Under the pieces are notes generated by a model. It saw nothing but the letters and a program-made list of their open reading frames with translations. It had not been told where the DNA came from and made no database searches. 16,626 bases of DNA from Acidobacteriota bacterium (lineage in GTDB: Bacteria; Acidobacteriota; Blastocatellia; Pyrinomonadales; Pyrinomonadaceae): contig JAIVGV010000278.1 of assembly GCA_020201365.1 (NCBI GenBank), positions 1 to 16,626 on the forward strand, given 5' to 3'. Of this stretch, positions 9,713 through 15,980 are shown piece after piece (position 1 is the first letter of the stretch; each line of letters opens with the position of its first letter). Made by a program: the position numbers and the translations under genes.

Positions 9713-10585
9713 TCAGTCGCGTGTGAGTTCAGGTTCGGCGGCGGTCGCCCGCGCCGAGGGGTAGCAGCCCAGGACGCGCACTTCCTCCGTCTGCCGGCGG
9801 AGTTCGGCGAGCGCCGCGACGACGCGCGTCTCGTCCGGCGCGGCGCGGAGGTCGAGGTAAAAGCGGTACTGCCACGGCTCGCCGCGGACGGGGCGGCTCT
9901 CGATCTTGAGCAGGTCTAGGCCGCGGCGCGCGAGCGGTTCGAGCGCGGCGTAGAGCGCGCCGGGCTTGTGCCGCAGTCGCACCACGAGCGAGAGCTTGTC
10001 GGCGCGCAAATTCTTTTGCGGCGTCGGGGCGAGCAGCAGGAAGCGCGTGTAGTTCTCGCGGTGGTCTTCGAGCCGCTCGCGCAGGGTGGTGCCGCCGTAG
10101 AGCCGTGCGGCGCGCGCGCCCGCGATGGCGGCGCGCGTCGGGTCGCCGCGCTCGACGACGCGGCGCACGCTCGCGGCTGTGTCGTCGCTCGCCACGCGCC
10201 GGAGGTGCGGGTTCGCGGCGAAGAACCGCTCGCACTGCGCCAGCGCGACCGGGTGCGACTCGACCTCCCGGATGGACTCAAGGGTCGCACCGGGGCAGCC
10301 GACGAGGTGATGGCTGATGGGGTGTATGACTTCCGCCGTGATCGCCAGACGGCTGGCGACGAGAAGGTCGTAGGTCTGATGCACCGTCCCGGCGAGGCTG
10401 TTCTCCACGGGCGCGAGCGCCAGATCAGCCGCGCCGTCGCCGACCGACGCGAAGAGCGACTCGAAGGTCGGTCGCGGGACGAGACGGACGCGCTCGCCGA
10501 GGAGCGCGACCGCCGCCTCCTCGCTGAACGCCCCGCGCTCGCCCTGAAAAGCCACGCGCGGCGAGTTGTTGGCGGCTACGCTCAC
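9713..10585 (-). CDS. pheA: Prephenate dehydratase (monofunctional)
   Basis: The enzyme converts prephenate to phenylpyruvate, the committed step to phenylalanine. The 290-residue protein has a catalytic domain (GERGAFSEEAA at 15-25, VENSLAGTV at 60-68, ENYTRFLLL from 177, containing the catalytic Thr-Arg-Phe motif) and a C-terminal ACT domain (about 198-275) with HKPGALYAAL and ESRP, the phenylalanine-binding elements; the usual GALV reads GALY here. Feedback inhibition by Phe is thus likely. The start is a GTG whose bases overlap the TGA stop of the chorismate mutase gene (GTGA), with GGAGG 7 bases upstream, so the two are translationally coupled. Unlike the E. coli P-protein, it is not fused to chorismate mutase. 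Confidence 0.95.
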   Translation of the reverse strand: MSVAANNSPRVAFQGERGAFSEEAAVALLGERVRLVPRPTFESLFASVGDGAADLALAPVENSLAGTVHQTYDLLVASRLAITAEVIHPISHHLVGCPGATLESIREVESHPVALAQCERFFAANPHLRRVASDDTAASVRRVVERGDPTRAAIAGARAARLYGGTTLRERLEDHRENYTRFLLLAPTPQKNLRADKLSLVVRLRHKPGALYAALEPLARRGLDLLKIESRPVRGEPWQYRFYLDLRAAPDETRVVAALAELRRQTEEVRVLGCYPSARATAAEPELTRD

Positions 10586-10881
10586 AGCGTTCCCTCCAGC
10601 TCCCGCGCGCCGCGCGCGTCGTCGGCGCGGGCTTCGAGGCGGCGCGACTCGAGGATGATGCGCCGGAAGATTTCGGCGACCGCGCGCTCGTCGAGCGGGC
10701 CGGCGTTGGCGCGACGCGCGCGCGCCAACACGTCTCGCTCGCGCTCGGCGTCCTCAATCGGCAGTCCCGCGCGCCTCTTCAACATCCCAATCCGCACGGC
10801 GAGCCTTGCACGCGTGTTCAGGAGGCGCAGCAACTCGTCGTCCAGCTCGTCTATCCGCGCCCGCCAGTCTTCAATGCTCAT
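10582..10881 (-). CDS. aroQ: Chorismate mutase, AroQ type
   Basis: The 99-residue all-helical AroQ enzyme rearranges chorismate to prephenate. By position against the E. coli P-protein mutase domain, the active-site residues are present: Arg9, Arg26, Lys35, Asp44, Arg47, Glu48 and Ser79. The residue matching E. coli Gln88 is Glu83, as in yeast chorismate mutase. The ATG at 10881 has GGAGGA (10896-10891) 9 bases upstream. Its stop codon overlaps the pheA start. It is the first structural gene of the operon, preceded by a terminator hairpin and a Phe-rich leader peptide. The symbol follows the family name; pheB or aroH are used elsewhere. Confidence 0.9.
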   Translation of the reverse strand: MSIEDWRARIDELDDELLRLLNTRARLAVRIGMLKRRAGLPIEDAERERDVLARARRANAGPLDERAVAEIFRRIILESRRLEARADDARGARELEGTL

Positions 10882-10914
10882 CGTTCGGTCTCCTCCGCCG
10901 CGTCAGTCGAAACT

Positions 10915-10964
10915 AAAAGAAAAAGAGCCGGCCACGCGTTCCCTTCGGGAATTCGCGGCCGGCT
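10915..10964 (-). terminator. Attenuator terminator upstream of the phenylalanine operon
   Basis: Read on the minus strand, AGCCGGC (10964-10958), CGCG and TTCCC pair with GGGAA, CGCG and GCCGGCT (ending at 10926). This gives a 16-bp stem with small 2-base bulges and a 3-base loop, followed at once by CTTTTTCTTTT (10925-10915). The T-run ends about 18 bases before the chorismate mutase ribosome binding site. There is no gene upstream on this strand that needs a terminator here, so it most simply acts on the operon's own leader. Confidence 0.85.
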
Positions 10965-11040
10965 GCGGATGAAAACTTGTCGCGCCGTCTAGGTCTTGAA
11001 GCTAACTCACCTCACGCGCGCACGCCTCCGCCACACGGCC
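10957..11040 (-). promoter_or_regulatory. Candidate antiterminator pairing in the phe leader
   Basis: On the minus strand GGCCGTGTGGCGGA (11040-11027), just after the Phe codons, can pair with TCCGCAGCCGGCC (10969-10957). The helix has two 5-bp blocks (GGCCG/CGGCC and GCGGA/TCCGC), joined by one G-C pair, one G-U pair, one mismatch and one bulge. The second segment contains the 5' arm of the terminator, so the two structures exclude each other. This was drawn by hand, with no energy calculation. Confidence 0.55.
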
Positions 11041-11101
11041 CGCCCTCCCCGAAGGAGAAGCGGAACGTAAAGGCGAAGCAATTAAAGCGGTGTTCGTGCA
11101 T
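11012..11101 (-). CDS. Phenylalanine-rich leader peptide (pheL-like)
   Basis: A 29-residue ORF starts at ATG 11101 and begins MHEHRFNCFAFTFRFSF, then runs into a Gly-rich tail and ends at TGA 11012. Phe is at residues 6, 9, 11, 13, 15 and 17, that is six of twelve codons (11086-11051), while the flanking DNA shows no such bias. The E. coli pheA leader peptide has the same character (short and packed with Phe, including FAFFFTF). The peptide itself probably has no function; its translation would sense charged tRNA-Phe. Downstream come the antiterminator segment and the terminator, then the chorismate mutase, prephenate dehydratase and DAHP synthase genes. The ribosome binding site is weak. An overlapping frame (about 11231-11082) ends just inside this ORF and could couple to it, but is probably chance. 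Confidence 0.8.
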   Translation of the reverse strand: MHEHRFNCFAFTFRFSFGEGGPCGGGVRA

Positions 11102-11151
11102 CGCGTTCGGACTGCTTATCGCTACCAACGCCCGGAGTCGGGCGGCGGGCA

Positions 11152-11180
11152 ATCTTCGCAAGTTGCCGGCGGAGTGTCAA
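11152..11180 (-). promoter_or_regulatory. Candidate promoter of the phe leader and operon
   Basis: On the minus strand a perfect TTGACA (11180-11175) is followed after 17 bases by GAAGAT (11157-11152), a modest -10. Initiation near 11145 would put the leader ATG about 44 bases downstream and give a leader RNA of roughly 265 bases before the chorismate mutase start. Confidence 0.55.
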
Positions 11181-11454
11181 CAAGAAAATTCGCGCCCAGA
11201 CCACTATCAATAGAATCTCGGGCCGAGTCATCTGCGGTCGGGGGTTCGTGCGCGAGCCTCCGCACAGGCACATCGGATGAATCCCGGCTGTAAAACCCAA
11301 GGGAAGGCTCGCTTACGAGAGCGCACCGAACTATTTTTAGCTCGGCTGCGATTCAACTTCCGATCCCCGGTCGCAACTCAACCTCCGCGCCATCAGCAAC
11401 AGGTCGGCGAAAACTCGACGGTGAGGTCGCCTTTGAACTGAGCCAAACTGTTTC

Positions 11455-11481
11455 CAGTTCGGGCTGAAGCTGAACTTCTGA
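11455..11481 (+). pseudogene. Remnant of a TonB-receptor C-terminus (tail 1)
   Basis: The nine codons read QFGLKLNF then TGA, the same eight residues that end the intact receptor at 2443-2469. At DNA level 22 of 27 positions agree, and three of the five differences lie in third positions or the stop codon. In-frame reading upstream soon meets a stop, so only the extreme 3' end survives. Confidence 0.6.
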
Positions 11482-11521
11482 GTTCAGGGCAGCAGATGGC
11501 GAGGATCGCGCCCAGATTTGT

Positions 11522-11554
11522 CAGTTCCAGTTAGGACTCTGCCCCAACAGGTAA
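11522..11554 (+). pseudogene. Degenerate TonB-receptor C-terminus (tail 2)
   Basis: CAGTTCCAGTTAGGACTC resembles the intact receptor's 2437-2454 (CAGTTCCAGTTCGGCCTC), and the codons read QFQLGLCPNR then TAA where the intact gene reads QFQFGLKLNF. The preceding GAGGATCGCGCCCAGATT resembles a decayed DPRxI-type lead-in found before this motif in the family. It is weaker than tail 1 and lies 41 bases after it. Confidence 0.4.
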
Positions 11555-11620
11555 ATGGGACTTAGCCGTCAGGCGCGAGCTGACGCTGCTCGACGGGTTG
11601 AACTGTCGCGATGCTAGTTT

Positions 11621-11672
11621 GACAGCCGTGAAGCCGGGGCGTGGCTAACCTCGCCCCGGCTTCACGGCTGTC
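11621..11672 (+). terminator. 21-bp perfect hairpin, probable terminator
   Basis: Bases 11621-11641 are exactly complementary to 11652-11672 around a 10-base loop. The following CACTTGTTGTTTCC is only moderately T-rich. It lies 66 bases after tail 2, which suggests it once terminated a now-lost receptor gene. It could also stop minus-strand transcription from the secreted-protein gene ending at 11832, although no T-run is present in that direction. Confidence 0.5.
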
Positions 11673-11831
11673 GTCACTTGTTGTTTCCGTCCTGTTTCCG
11701 CCGCCGCGGCCTACTTGCCAAGCCACGGCGAGAAGCGAGGCAAGTGAAATCCTGCTGAGCATCTCGATCCTCCCGTCTTGATCGAGTGGATGACGGGCGG
11801 GGCGGGCCGCCGCAGCACCGGCCCGCGTCGT

Positions 11832-12386
11832 TCACGGCAGCGGATCGAGGCGCGCGCGCCGGCCCTGCGCCGTCCCGTCGAAGGAGGCGGCCAGCGCGCC
11901 GCTGGGATCATAGATCTCGACGGTGAACGGCCCGCTGAACTCGTCGCCGGCGCGGCTGAGCGTCAGCTTCGACCGCACCTTGTACGTGCCCTGAAACTGC
12001 GGGTTGATGGCGCTGCCGACGGAGACGCCGTAGATCGTGAGCGCGAACTCGCGCTCGCCCGTCCGCGCCCATACGCCTTGGCCGGGCGGCCCCTGCGGCG
12101 GGAGGTAGTCGGTCAGTGAGGTTTCGATGAACGTACCGTCGGGGTGGAACGTCTCGACGGCGACGAAAGGCGCTTGAGTCCTCACGCCAGAAGGCGGCTG
12201 GGCCGGCGCCTGCGCGGCGCCGGCCGCGTTAAAGTTGAGGTTGACGAGCCAGGCGCCCGCGATGTCGTTCTGCGCGGCAGCACCCTTCGACATCCCGCCT
12301 TTGTTCCCGTCCGTCTGCGCCGCCGCGGCCGACGCCAGCGTGATGACGAGCGCGACGCCCGCCAGTACGAGATAGACCTTCTTCAT
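11832..12386 (-). CDS. Secreted hypothetical protein
   Basis: The 184-residue product starts with a clear signal peptide (MKKVYLVLAGVALVITLASAAAA, cleavage likely before Gln24). The ATG at 12386 is chosen over the open frame up to 12539 because AAGGAG (12399-12394) lies 7 bases upstream and the signal sequence begins there. After a Gly/Ala/Pro-rich stretch, the mature part is rich in beta-strand-like segments (GAWLVNLNF, VAVETFHPDGTFIE, GVWARTGEREFALTIYGV, GTYKVRSKLTLSRAGDEFSGPFTVEIYD). This recalls small lipocalin-like or beta-sandwich periplasmic proteins, but no family is recognised with confidence and no function is proposed. It is divergent from the winged-helix/TPR regulator gene, with 169 bases between starts. 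A CCGGGC/GCCCGG hairpin at 12425-12442 lies in its upstream region. Confidence 0.85.
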   Translation of the reverse strand: MKKVYLVLAGVALVITLASAAAAQTDGNKGGMSKGAAAQNDIAGAWLVNLNFNAAGAAQAPAQPPSGVRTQAPFVAVETFHPDGTFIETSLTDYLPPQGPPGQGVWARTGEREFALTIYGVSVGSAINPQFQGTYKVRSKLTLSRAGDEFSGPFTVEIYDPSGALAASFDGTAQGRRARLDPLP

Positions 12387-12530
12387 CTTCGTGCTCCTTA
12401 TTCGGTGATTCGCCCTTGTTGTTGCCGGGCCTTTTCGCCCGGTGCTAGACTGCGCTGCGCCCCGGCGTGGGGCGTCAACGCGCGGATGATGCCGCAGGCT
12501 GCGGCGCAAGTCCTTAGAAGCGCGCTCAGA

Positions 12531-12550
12531 AACTCTCAAAAACTCTCAAA
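12531..12550. repeat. Tandem 10-bp direct repeat before the regulator gene
   Basis: AACTCTCAAA occurs twice head to tail, ending 5 bases before the ATG at 12556. Tandem 10-bp sites are the usual arrangement for OmpR/CadC-type winged-helix proteins, so this may be an autoregulatory site. It could also be simple slippage. A GCCGCA-GGC-TGCGGC palindrome lies at 12491-12505. Confidence 0.5.
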
Positions 12551-12555
12551 TCGAG

Positions 12556-14325
12556 ATGGGCAGCGAGCAGTCCAGGTTTATCGAGTTCGACGACTTCCGT
12601 GTGGACCGGGTGAAGCGCCGCCTCCTGCGCGCGGGCCAAGCCGTGCCGCTCACGGCCAAAGTCTTCGAGACGCTGCTCGCGCTGGTCGAGAGCGGCGGCC
12701 GTGTCGTCGAGAAGGAAGACCTGATGAAGCGCGTCTGGCCCGACAGCTTCGTCGAAGAGGGGAACCTCACGCAGAACATCTCCGTGCTGCGGAAGGCCCT
12801 GGGCGAGCGGCCCGGCGCGCACCAGTACGTCATGACCGTCCCGCGCGTCGGCTACCGCTTCGTCGCGGAGGTGCGCGTGCCGGCGGACGCCGACGGCGGC
12901 GCGGCGCGGTCTAGTGCGGCGGGGGCGCCCGCGCGCGAAACCGCCCGGCTGGAGACGGTCGCCTCCTTGGCCGTCCTGCCGTTCAACCTCCTCGCGCAGA
13001 GTGCCGACGACGAGTACCTCGGCCTAGGTCTCGCCGACGCGCTCATCACGCGCCTGAGCAGCCTCCGCCAAGTGTCCGTCCGCCCGACGAGCGCGGTGCT
13101 GCGCTACGCGCGGGCGGAGCGAGACCCGGCCGCCGCCGGCCGGGAACTTCAGGTCGGGCTGGTGCTTGAGGGGAGCGTGCGCAAGGCGGGCGGGCGGCTG
13201 CGCGCGACGGTGCAGCTGGTGAGCGCCGAGGACGGCCGCGCCCTGTGGGCGGACAAGTTCGACGAGGAGTTCACGGACATTTTTAAGGTCGAGGACTCGG
13301 TCGCCGAGCGCGTGGCGTCGGCGCTCGCGCTCAAGCTGAGCGGCGAAGAGCGGGCGCGGCTGGGCAGGCGTTACACCAACAACACCGAGGCGCACGAGTT
13401 CTACCTCAAGGGGCGCTACAACGCTAACAAGTTCACGCTGGAGCGCTTCTACCAAGCCGTCGAGTGCTTCGGCCGCGCGCTCGAAATCGATCCCGACTAC
13501 GCGCTCGCCTACGCCGGCATAGCCGAGTGCTACTTCATCGCCGCCGACCTCTACCTGAACCCGAAGGAGGCGCTGCCGAAGGTGCAGGAGGCGTCCGTCA
13601 AGGCGCTGAAGATAGACGACACGCTGGCCGAGGCGCACACGTTCCTGGCCACGACCAGAATGAATTACGACTGGGACTGGGCTGAGGCCGAGCGCCACTT
13701 CCGGCGCGCGCTCGAACTCAACCCGGCTTACGCGCCCGCGCGCCACTGGTACGGCTGGTACCTGACCGTCGTCGGCCGGCACGACGAGGCCATCGCGGAG
13801 CTGCAGTGGGCAAAACAGCTCGACCCGTTCTCGCTCGGCATCAACTGGTTTCTCTCGGCCGCGCTGTGCCTCGCGGGGCATTACGACGAATCGATCGAGC
13901 AGGCGCGCGAGCTGATCGCGCTGGAGCCGAACTTCTGGCCCGGCCACTGGGCGCTCGGCGTGGCGCACACGTACCAGGGGGAGTTCGGCGCGGCAGCAGC
14001 CGCCTTACGTAAGGCCGACGAGATCGACGCCTCGCCGATGATCAGGGGCGCGCTCGCGCACGTCCAGGCTCTGGCCGGCGAGGTCGAAGAAGCGCACGCC
14101 ATGCTGTCCGAGTTGGAGCGGTCGGAGGTTTATGTCCCGCCCTATTACCTGGCACTCATCCACGCGGCTTTGGGCGAAAGGGACGAAGCGCTCGCCCATC
14201 TCGAACGGGCTTACGAGGAGCGCGACGGCAGCCTCCCGCTCGTTAAGGTCGACCGGAGGCTGGACGGCCTGCGCGGCGAGCCGGCACTTCAGCGGCTGAT
14301 AGAGCGCGTCGGGCTGGGGCGTTGA
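12556..14325 (+). CDS. Winged-helix regulator with TolB/FlgO-like and TPR domains
   Basis: This 589-residue protein has three parts. Residues about 7-106 are an OmpR/CadC-type winged helix (FDDFRVDRVKRRLLRAG, PLTAKVFETLLALVE, LTQNISVLRKALG, YVMTVPRVGYRFVAEV). Residues about 133-265 are a FlgO/TolB-like domain (LAVLPFNLLAQSADDEYLGLGLADALITRLS, then ADKFDEEFTDIFKVEDSVAERVA) often found in adenylate-cyclase-like and CadC-like regulators. From about 273 to the end are TPR repeats (for example AVECFGRALEIDPDYALAYAGIAECY, AERHFRRALELNPAYAPARHWYGWYL). No transmembrane helix is apparent, so it is probably cytoplasmic. There is no receiver domain or visible catalytic site. Such proteins are numerous in Acidobacteriota; ligand and targets are unknown, but the divergent secreted-protein gene is the natural candidate target. 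The ATG at 12556 lacks a good ribosome binding site. Confidence 0.88.
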   Translation: MGSEQSRFIEFDDFRVDRVKRRLLRAGQAVPLTAKVFETLLALVESGGRVVEKEDLMKRVWPDSFVEEGNLTQNISVLRKALGERPGAHQYVMTVPRVGYRFVAEVRVPADADGGAARSSAAGAPARETARLETVASLAVLPFNLLAQSADDEYLGLGLADALITRLSSLRQVSVRPTSAVLRYARAERDPAAAGRELQVGLVLEGSVRKAGGRLRATVQLVSAEDGRALWADKFDEEFTDIFKVEDSVAERVASALALKLSGEERARLGRRYTNNTEAHEFYLKGRYNANKFTLERFYQAVECFGRALEIDPDYALAYAGIAECYFIAADLYLNPKEALPKVQEASVKALKIDDTLAEAHTFLATTRMNYDWDWAEAERHFRRALELNPAYAPARHWYGWYLTVVGRHDEAIAELQWAKQLDPFSLGINWFLSAALCLAGHYDESIEQARELIALEPNFWPGHWALGVAHTYQGEFGAAAAALRKADEIDASPMIRGALAHVQALAGEVEEAHAMLSELERSEVYVPPYYLALIHAALGERDEALAHLERAYEERDGSLPLVKVDRRLDGLRGEPALQRLIERVGLGR

Positions 14326-14466
14326 AATTGTGTCCCCCGCCCCGCGCCTCGCCGGTGGCTTCTCCGCATCCCTAATCTGCGTCACCGGGTAGGGAACTGA
14401 AAAGAGCGGTGAAGTGCTCTACCACAAGCGCCCCGATACCAGTTAAGGCAGCGGAAACTCAGGGAT

Positions 14467-14525
14467 CAGATCGGTCTTGAACCGATCCGCGCCAGTCCCA
14501 GTTCGGCTTGAAGTTCAACTTCTAA
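14467..14525 (+). pseudogene. Remnant of a TonB-receptor C-terminus (tail 3)
   Basis: From 14481 the codons read TDPRQSQFGLKFNF then TAA, a typical receptor end, with an in-frame stop immediately upstream. Bases 14467-14480 (CAG ATC GGT CTT GA) continue the match in another frame, as QIGL, so a small indel broke the frame. Thirty-three bases after the stop comes a perfect terminator, the same geometry as at the intact receptor (36 bases). It is best read as the 3' end of a deleted receptor gene. Confidence 0.65.
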
Positions 14526-14558
14526 ACGCGCCTCGCGAGACGCTAAAACGCGACGTTG

Positions 14559-14596
14559 AAAAGGGAGACCGCCCCCCCGCTGCGGTCTCCCTTTTT
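14559..14596 (+). terminator. Intrinsic terminator after receptor remnant
   Basis: AAAAGGGAGACCGC (14559-14572) is exactly complementary to 14582-14595 around a 9-base C-rich loop, and the right arm ends in a run of five T. This is a canonical terminator that no longer follows an intact gene of its own; the nearest intact gene upstream ends 233 bases before it. Confidence 0.88.
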
Positions 14597-14672
14597 ATGA
14601 CCGACGCGCGCCGACCCGGAAATAGGGGCGAACGCGTCGCGTGCGGCGGGCATCGCAAACCGTGCGCGCGAC

Positions 14673-14702
14673 TTGATGGCGCGCGCCGCCGCACGTCATA
14701 CT
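14673..14702 (+). promoter_or_regulatory. Candidate promoter of the secreted TPR gene
   Basis: TTGATG (14673-14678) and CATACT (14697-14702) are 18 bases apart, placing initiation near 14709 and the start codon at 14748. The match is moderate. Confidence 0.4.
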
Positions 14703-14747
14703 CTCTCCATAAAATTCTTAGCGCCGGAGCATCGCGTGGAGTCGCCG

Positions 14748-15977
14748 ATGAGACAGAACCGCCTACAGAAGATCGCCGCCGCGCCGTACCCCCTTTTCGC
14801 GTCAGCACTTTTAACTCTCGCGCTCGCGTCCGCCGCACACGCGCAGTCGGGCGCGACGCGACCGCGCCGCGTCAACCCGCAGACGACGAACCAGGAAGCG
14901 GCGGAGCAGCCGTCGCCCACCCCCGCGCCGCGCGCCGCGGTCACGCGCTCGGCGCTCCCGCAGTCGGGCGGCGACACGACGCACGCCTACACCCTGTTCC
15001 AGCAGGGGCAGTACGCCGACGCGGCGCGCGAGGCGAAGCAGATCGCGGCGGCGAACCCGAACAACAGCGAGGCTTGGAAGCTCGCGGGCTTCGCCGAGTC
15101 GGGCTTGAAGCAGTACAAGGAGGCGGCGGACGACCTGCAGCGCGCGCTCGACTTGCAGCGCGCCGCCGGAGAGACCGACACGCCCACCGAGGACAAGCTC
15201 GCCCAGGCGCTCGCGCTCTCCGAGCAGTTCGACCGCGCGCTCCCGCTCTTAGTCGTCGCGACCACGCGCGCGGGCAAGCCGCCCGACGCGACGATGCTCT
15301 ACTACCGCGGTCTCGCCGAGTACCGCACCAAGAAGCTCGACGACGCCGAGCGCTCTTTCGACGCGGCGGTGAAAGCCGATCCCAAGAACGCCATCTCGCT
15401 CTTCTACCTCGGGCGCATCGCCTACGAGCGCGGGCAGGCGGACGCGGCCATCGCCGCCTTGAACCGCGCGACGGTCGCCGACCCGCGACTCGCGCAAGGC
15501 TGGCAACTGCTCACGCTCGCCTACCTGCGCCGCGCGGGCGAGGCGGGCGACACGCCGAAGGCGAACGAGAACTACTTGAACGCCGTGCGCACGAGCGACG
15601 CCTTGGTGCGCCTGCGCGCCGACGAGTCGTCCGCTTCTCTGAACGCGCAGGCGCTCATCGGCGCGAAGCAGTACGCGCGCGCCGCGACCGTGCTCGAATC
15701 CGTCGCCGCGGGCGACAACACGCAGGGCTCGACGCTCTACCTGCTCGGCTTCGCGCACAACCGCGCGAAGAACTACCCGCGCGCCATCGCCGCCCTTGAG
15801 CGCGCCGCCGCGAAGACGCCCGACAACGCCGAAGTCTTCCGCGAACTCGGCTTCTCCTACGAAGCCTCCAAGCAGTACGCCAAGGCGCTCGCCGCCTACC
15901 AGAAGGGCGCGCAGCTCGCGCCCGACGACGCGGACTTCAAACTGTCCATCGCGCGCGTCGCGCCGTTCGCGAAATAA
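14748..15977 (+). CDS. Secreted tetratricopeptide-repeat protein
   Basis: The 409-residue product has a signal peptide (MRQNRLQKIAAAPYPLFASAL continuing to AHA, cleavage near residue 32). A Pro/Thr/Ala-rich linker follows, and then at least six TPR units through to the C-terminus (AYTLFQQGQYADAAREAKQI, YYRGLAEYRTKKLDDAERSF, FYLGRIAYERGQADAAIAAL, YLLGFAHNRAKNYPRAIAAL, RELGFSYEASKQYAKALAAY). The ATG at 14748 is chosen over the frame's earlier ATG at 14673 because it begins the signal peptide and has GGAG (14738-14741) 6 bases upstream. TPR proteins of this kind act as periplasmic scaffolds; the partner is unknown. The position just after a receptor remnant suggests it may once have been downstream of a TonB receptor gene. 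Confidence 0.88.
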   Translation: MRQNRLQKIAAAPYPLFASALLTLALASAAHAQSGATRPRRVNPQTTNQEAAEQPSPTPAPRAAVTRSALPQSGGDTTHAYTLFQQGQYADAAREAKQIAAANPNNSEAWKLAGFAESGLKQYKEAADDLQRALDLQRAAGETDTPTEDKLAQALALSEQFDRALPLLVVATTRAGKPPDATMLYYRGLAEYRTKKLDDAERSFDAAVKADPKNAISLFYLGRIAYERGQADAAIAALNRATVADPRLAQGWQLLTLAYLRRAGEAGDTPKANENYLNAVRTSDALVRLRADESSASLNAQALIGAKQYARAATVLESVAAGDNTQGSTLYLLGFAHNRAKNYPRAIAALERAAAKTPDNAEVFRELGFSYEASKQYAKALAAYQKGAQLAPDDADFKLSIARVAPFAK

Positions 15978-15980
15978 AAG

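Larger units (their letters stand above)
11181..11831. other. Gene-free region with receptor tail fragments and hairpins
   Basis: No convincing gene is seen between the phe promoter and the end of the secreted-protein gene at 11832. The region contains two fragments resembling TonB-receptor C-termini (11455-11481, 11522-11554), a 21-bp perfect hairpin (11621-11672), and shorter inverted repeats: ACTTGCC with GGCAAGT near 11713-11745, and CTCGATC (11763-11769) with GATCGAG (11780-11786). Base composition is less GC-rich than in the flanking genes, as expected for decayed or non-coding DNA. Confidence 0.6.
14326..14747. other. Spacer with receptor remnant, terminator and promoter
   Basis: No intact gene is seen here. 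It contains the frameshifted receptor tail (14467-14525), its terminator (14559-14596) and the upstream region of the TPR gene. An AGAGC/GCTCT hairpin lies at about 14403-14420. GATCGGT/ACCGATC flanks the break inside the receptor tail. An 8-bp inverted repeat (GTGCGGCG at 14641-14648 with 14687-14694) overlaps the spacer of the candidate TPR promoter. Confidence 0.5.

Noticed and set aside
10977..11213. Plus-strand 78-residue ORF across the phe leader
   Set aside because: It lies antisense to the leader peptide and promoter, has no recognisable features or ribosome binding site, and its composition looks random.
11082..11231. Minus-strand ORF of 49 residues (MTRPEILLIVVWARIFLLTL...) overlapping the Phe leader start
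   Set aside because: It has one hydrophobic stretch, but no ribosome binding site, codon use unlike the neighbours, and it contains the candidate -35 and -10 of the phe operon. It could matter through translational coupling to the leader peptide, since its stop lies just inside that ORF, but there is no support for it.
14398..14440. tRNA-like GGTAGAGCACTTC on the minus strand
   Set aside because: It resembles a D-arm and the start of an anticodon stem, but the D-loop is too short and no T-arm or acceptor pairing follows. At most it would be an unrecognisable remnant.
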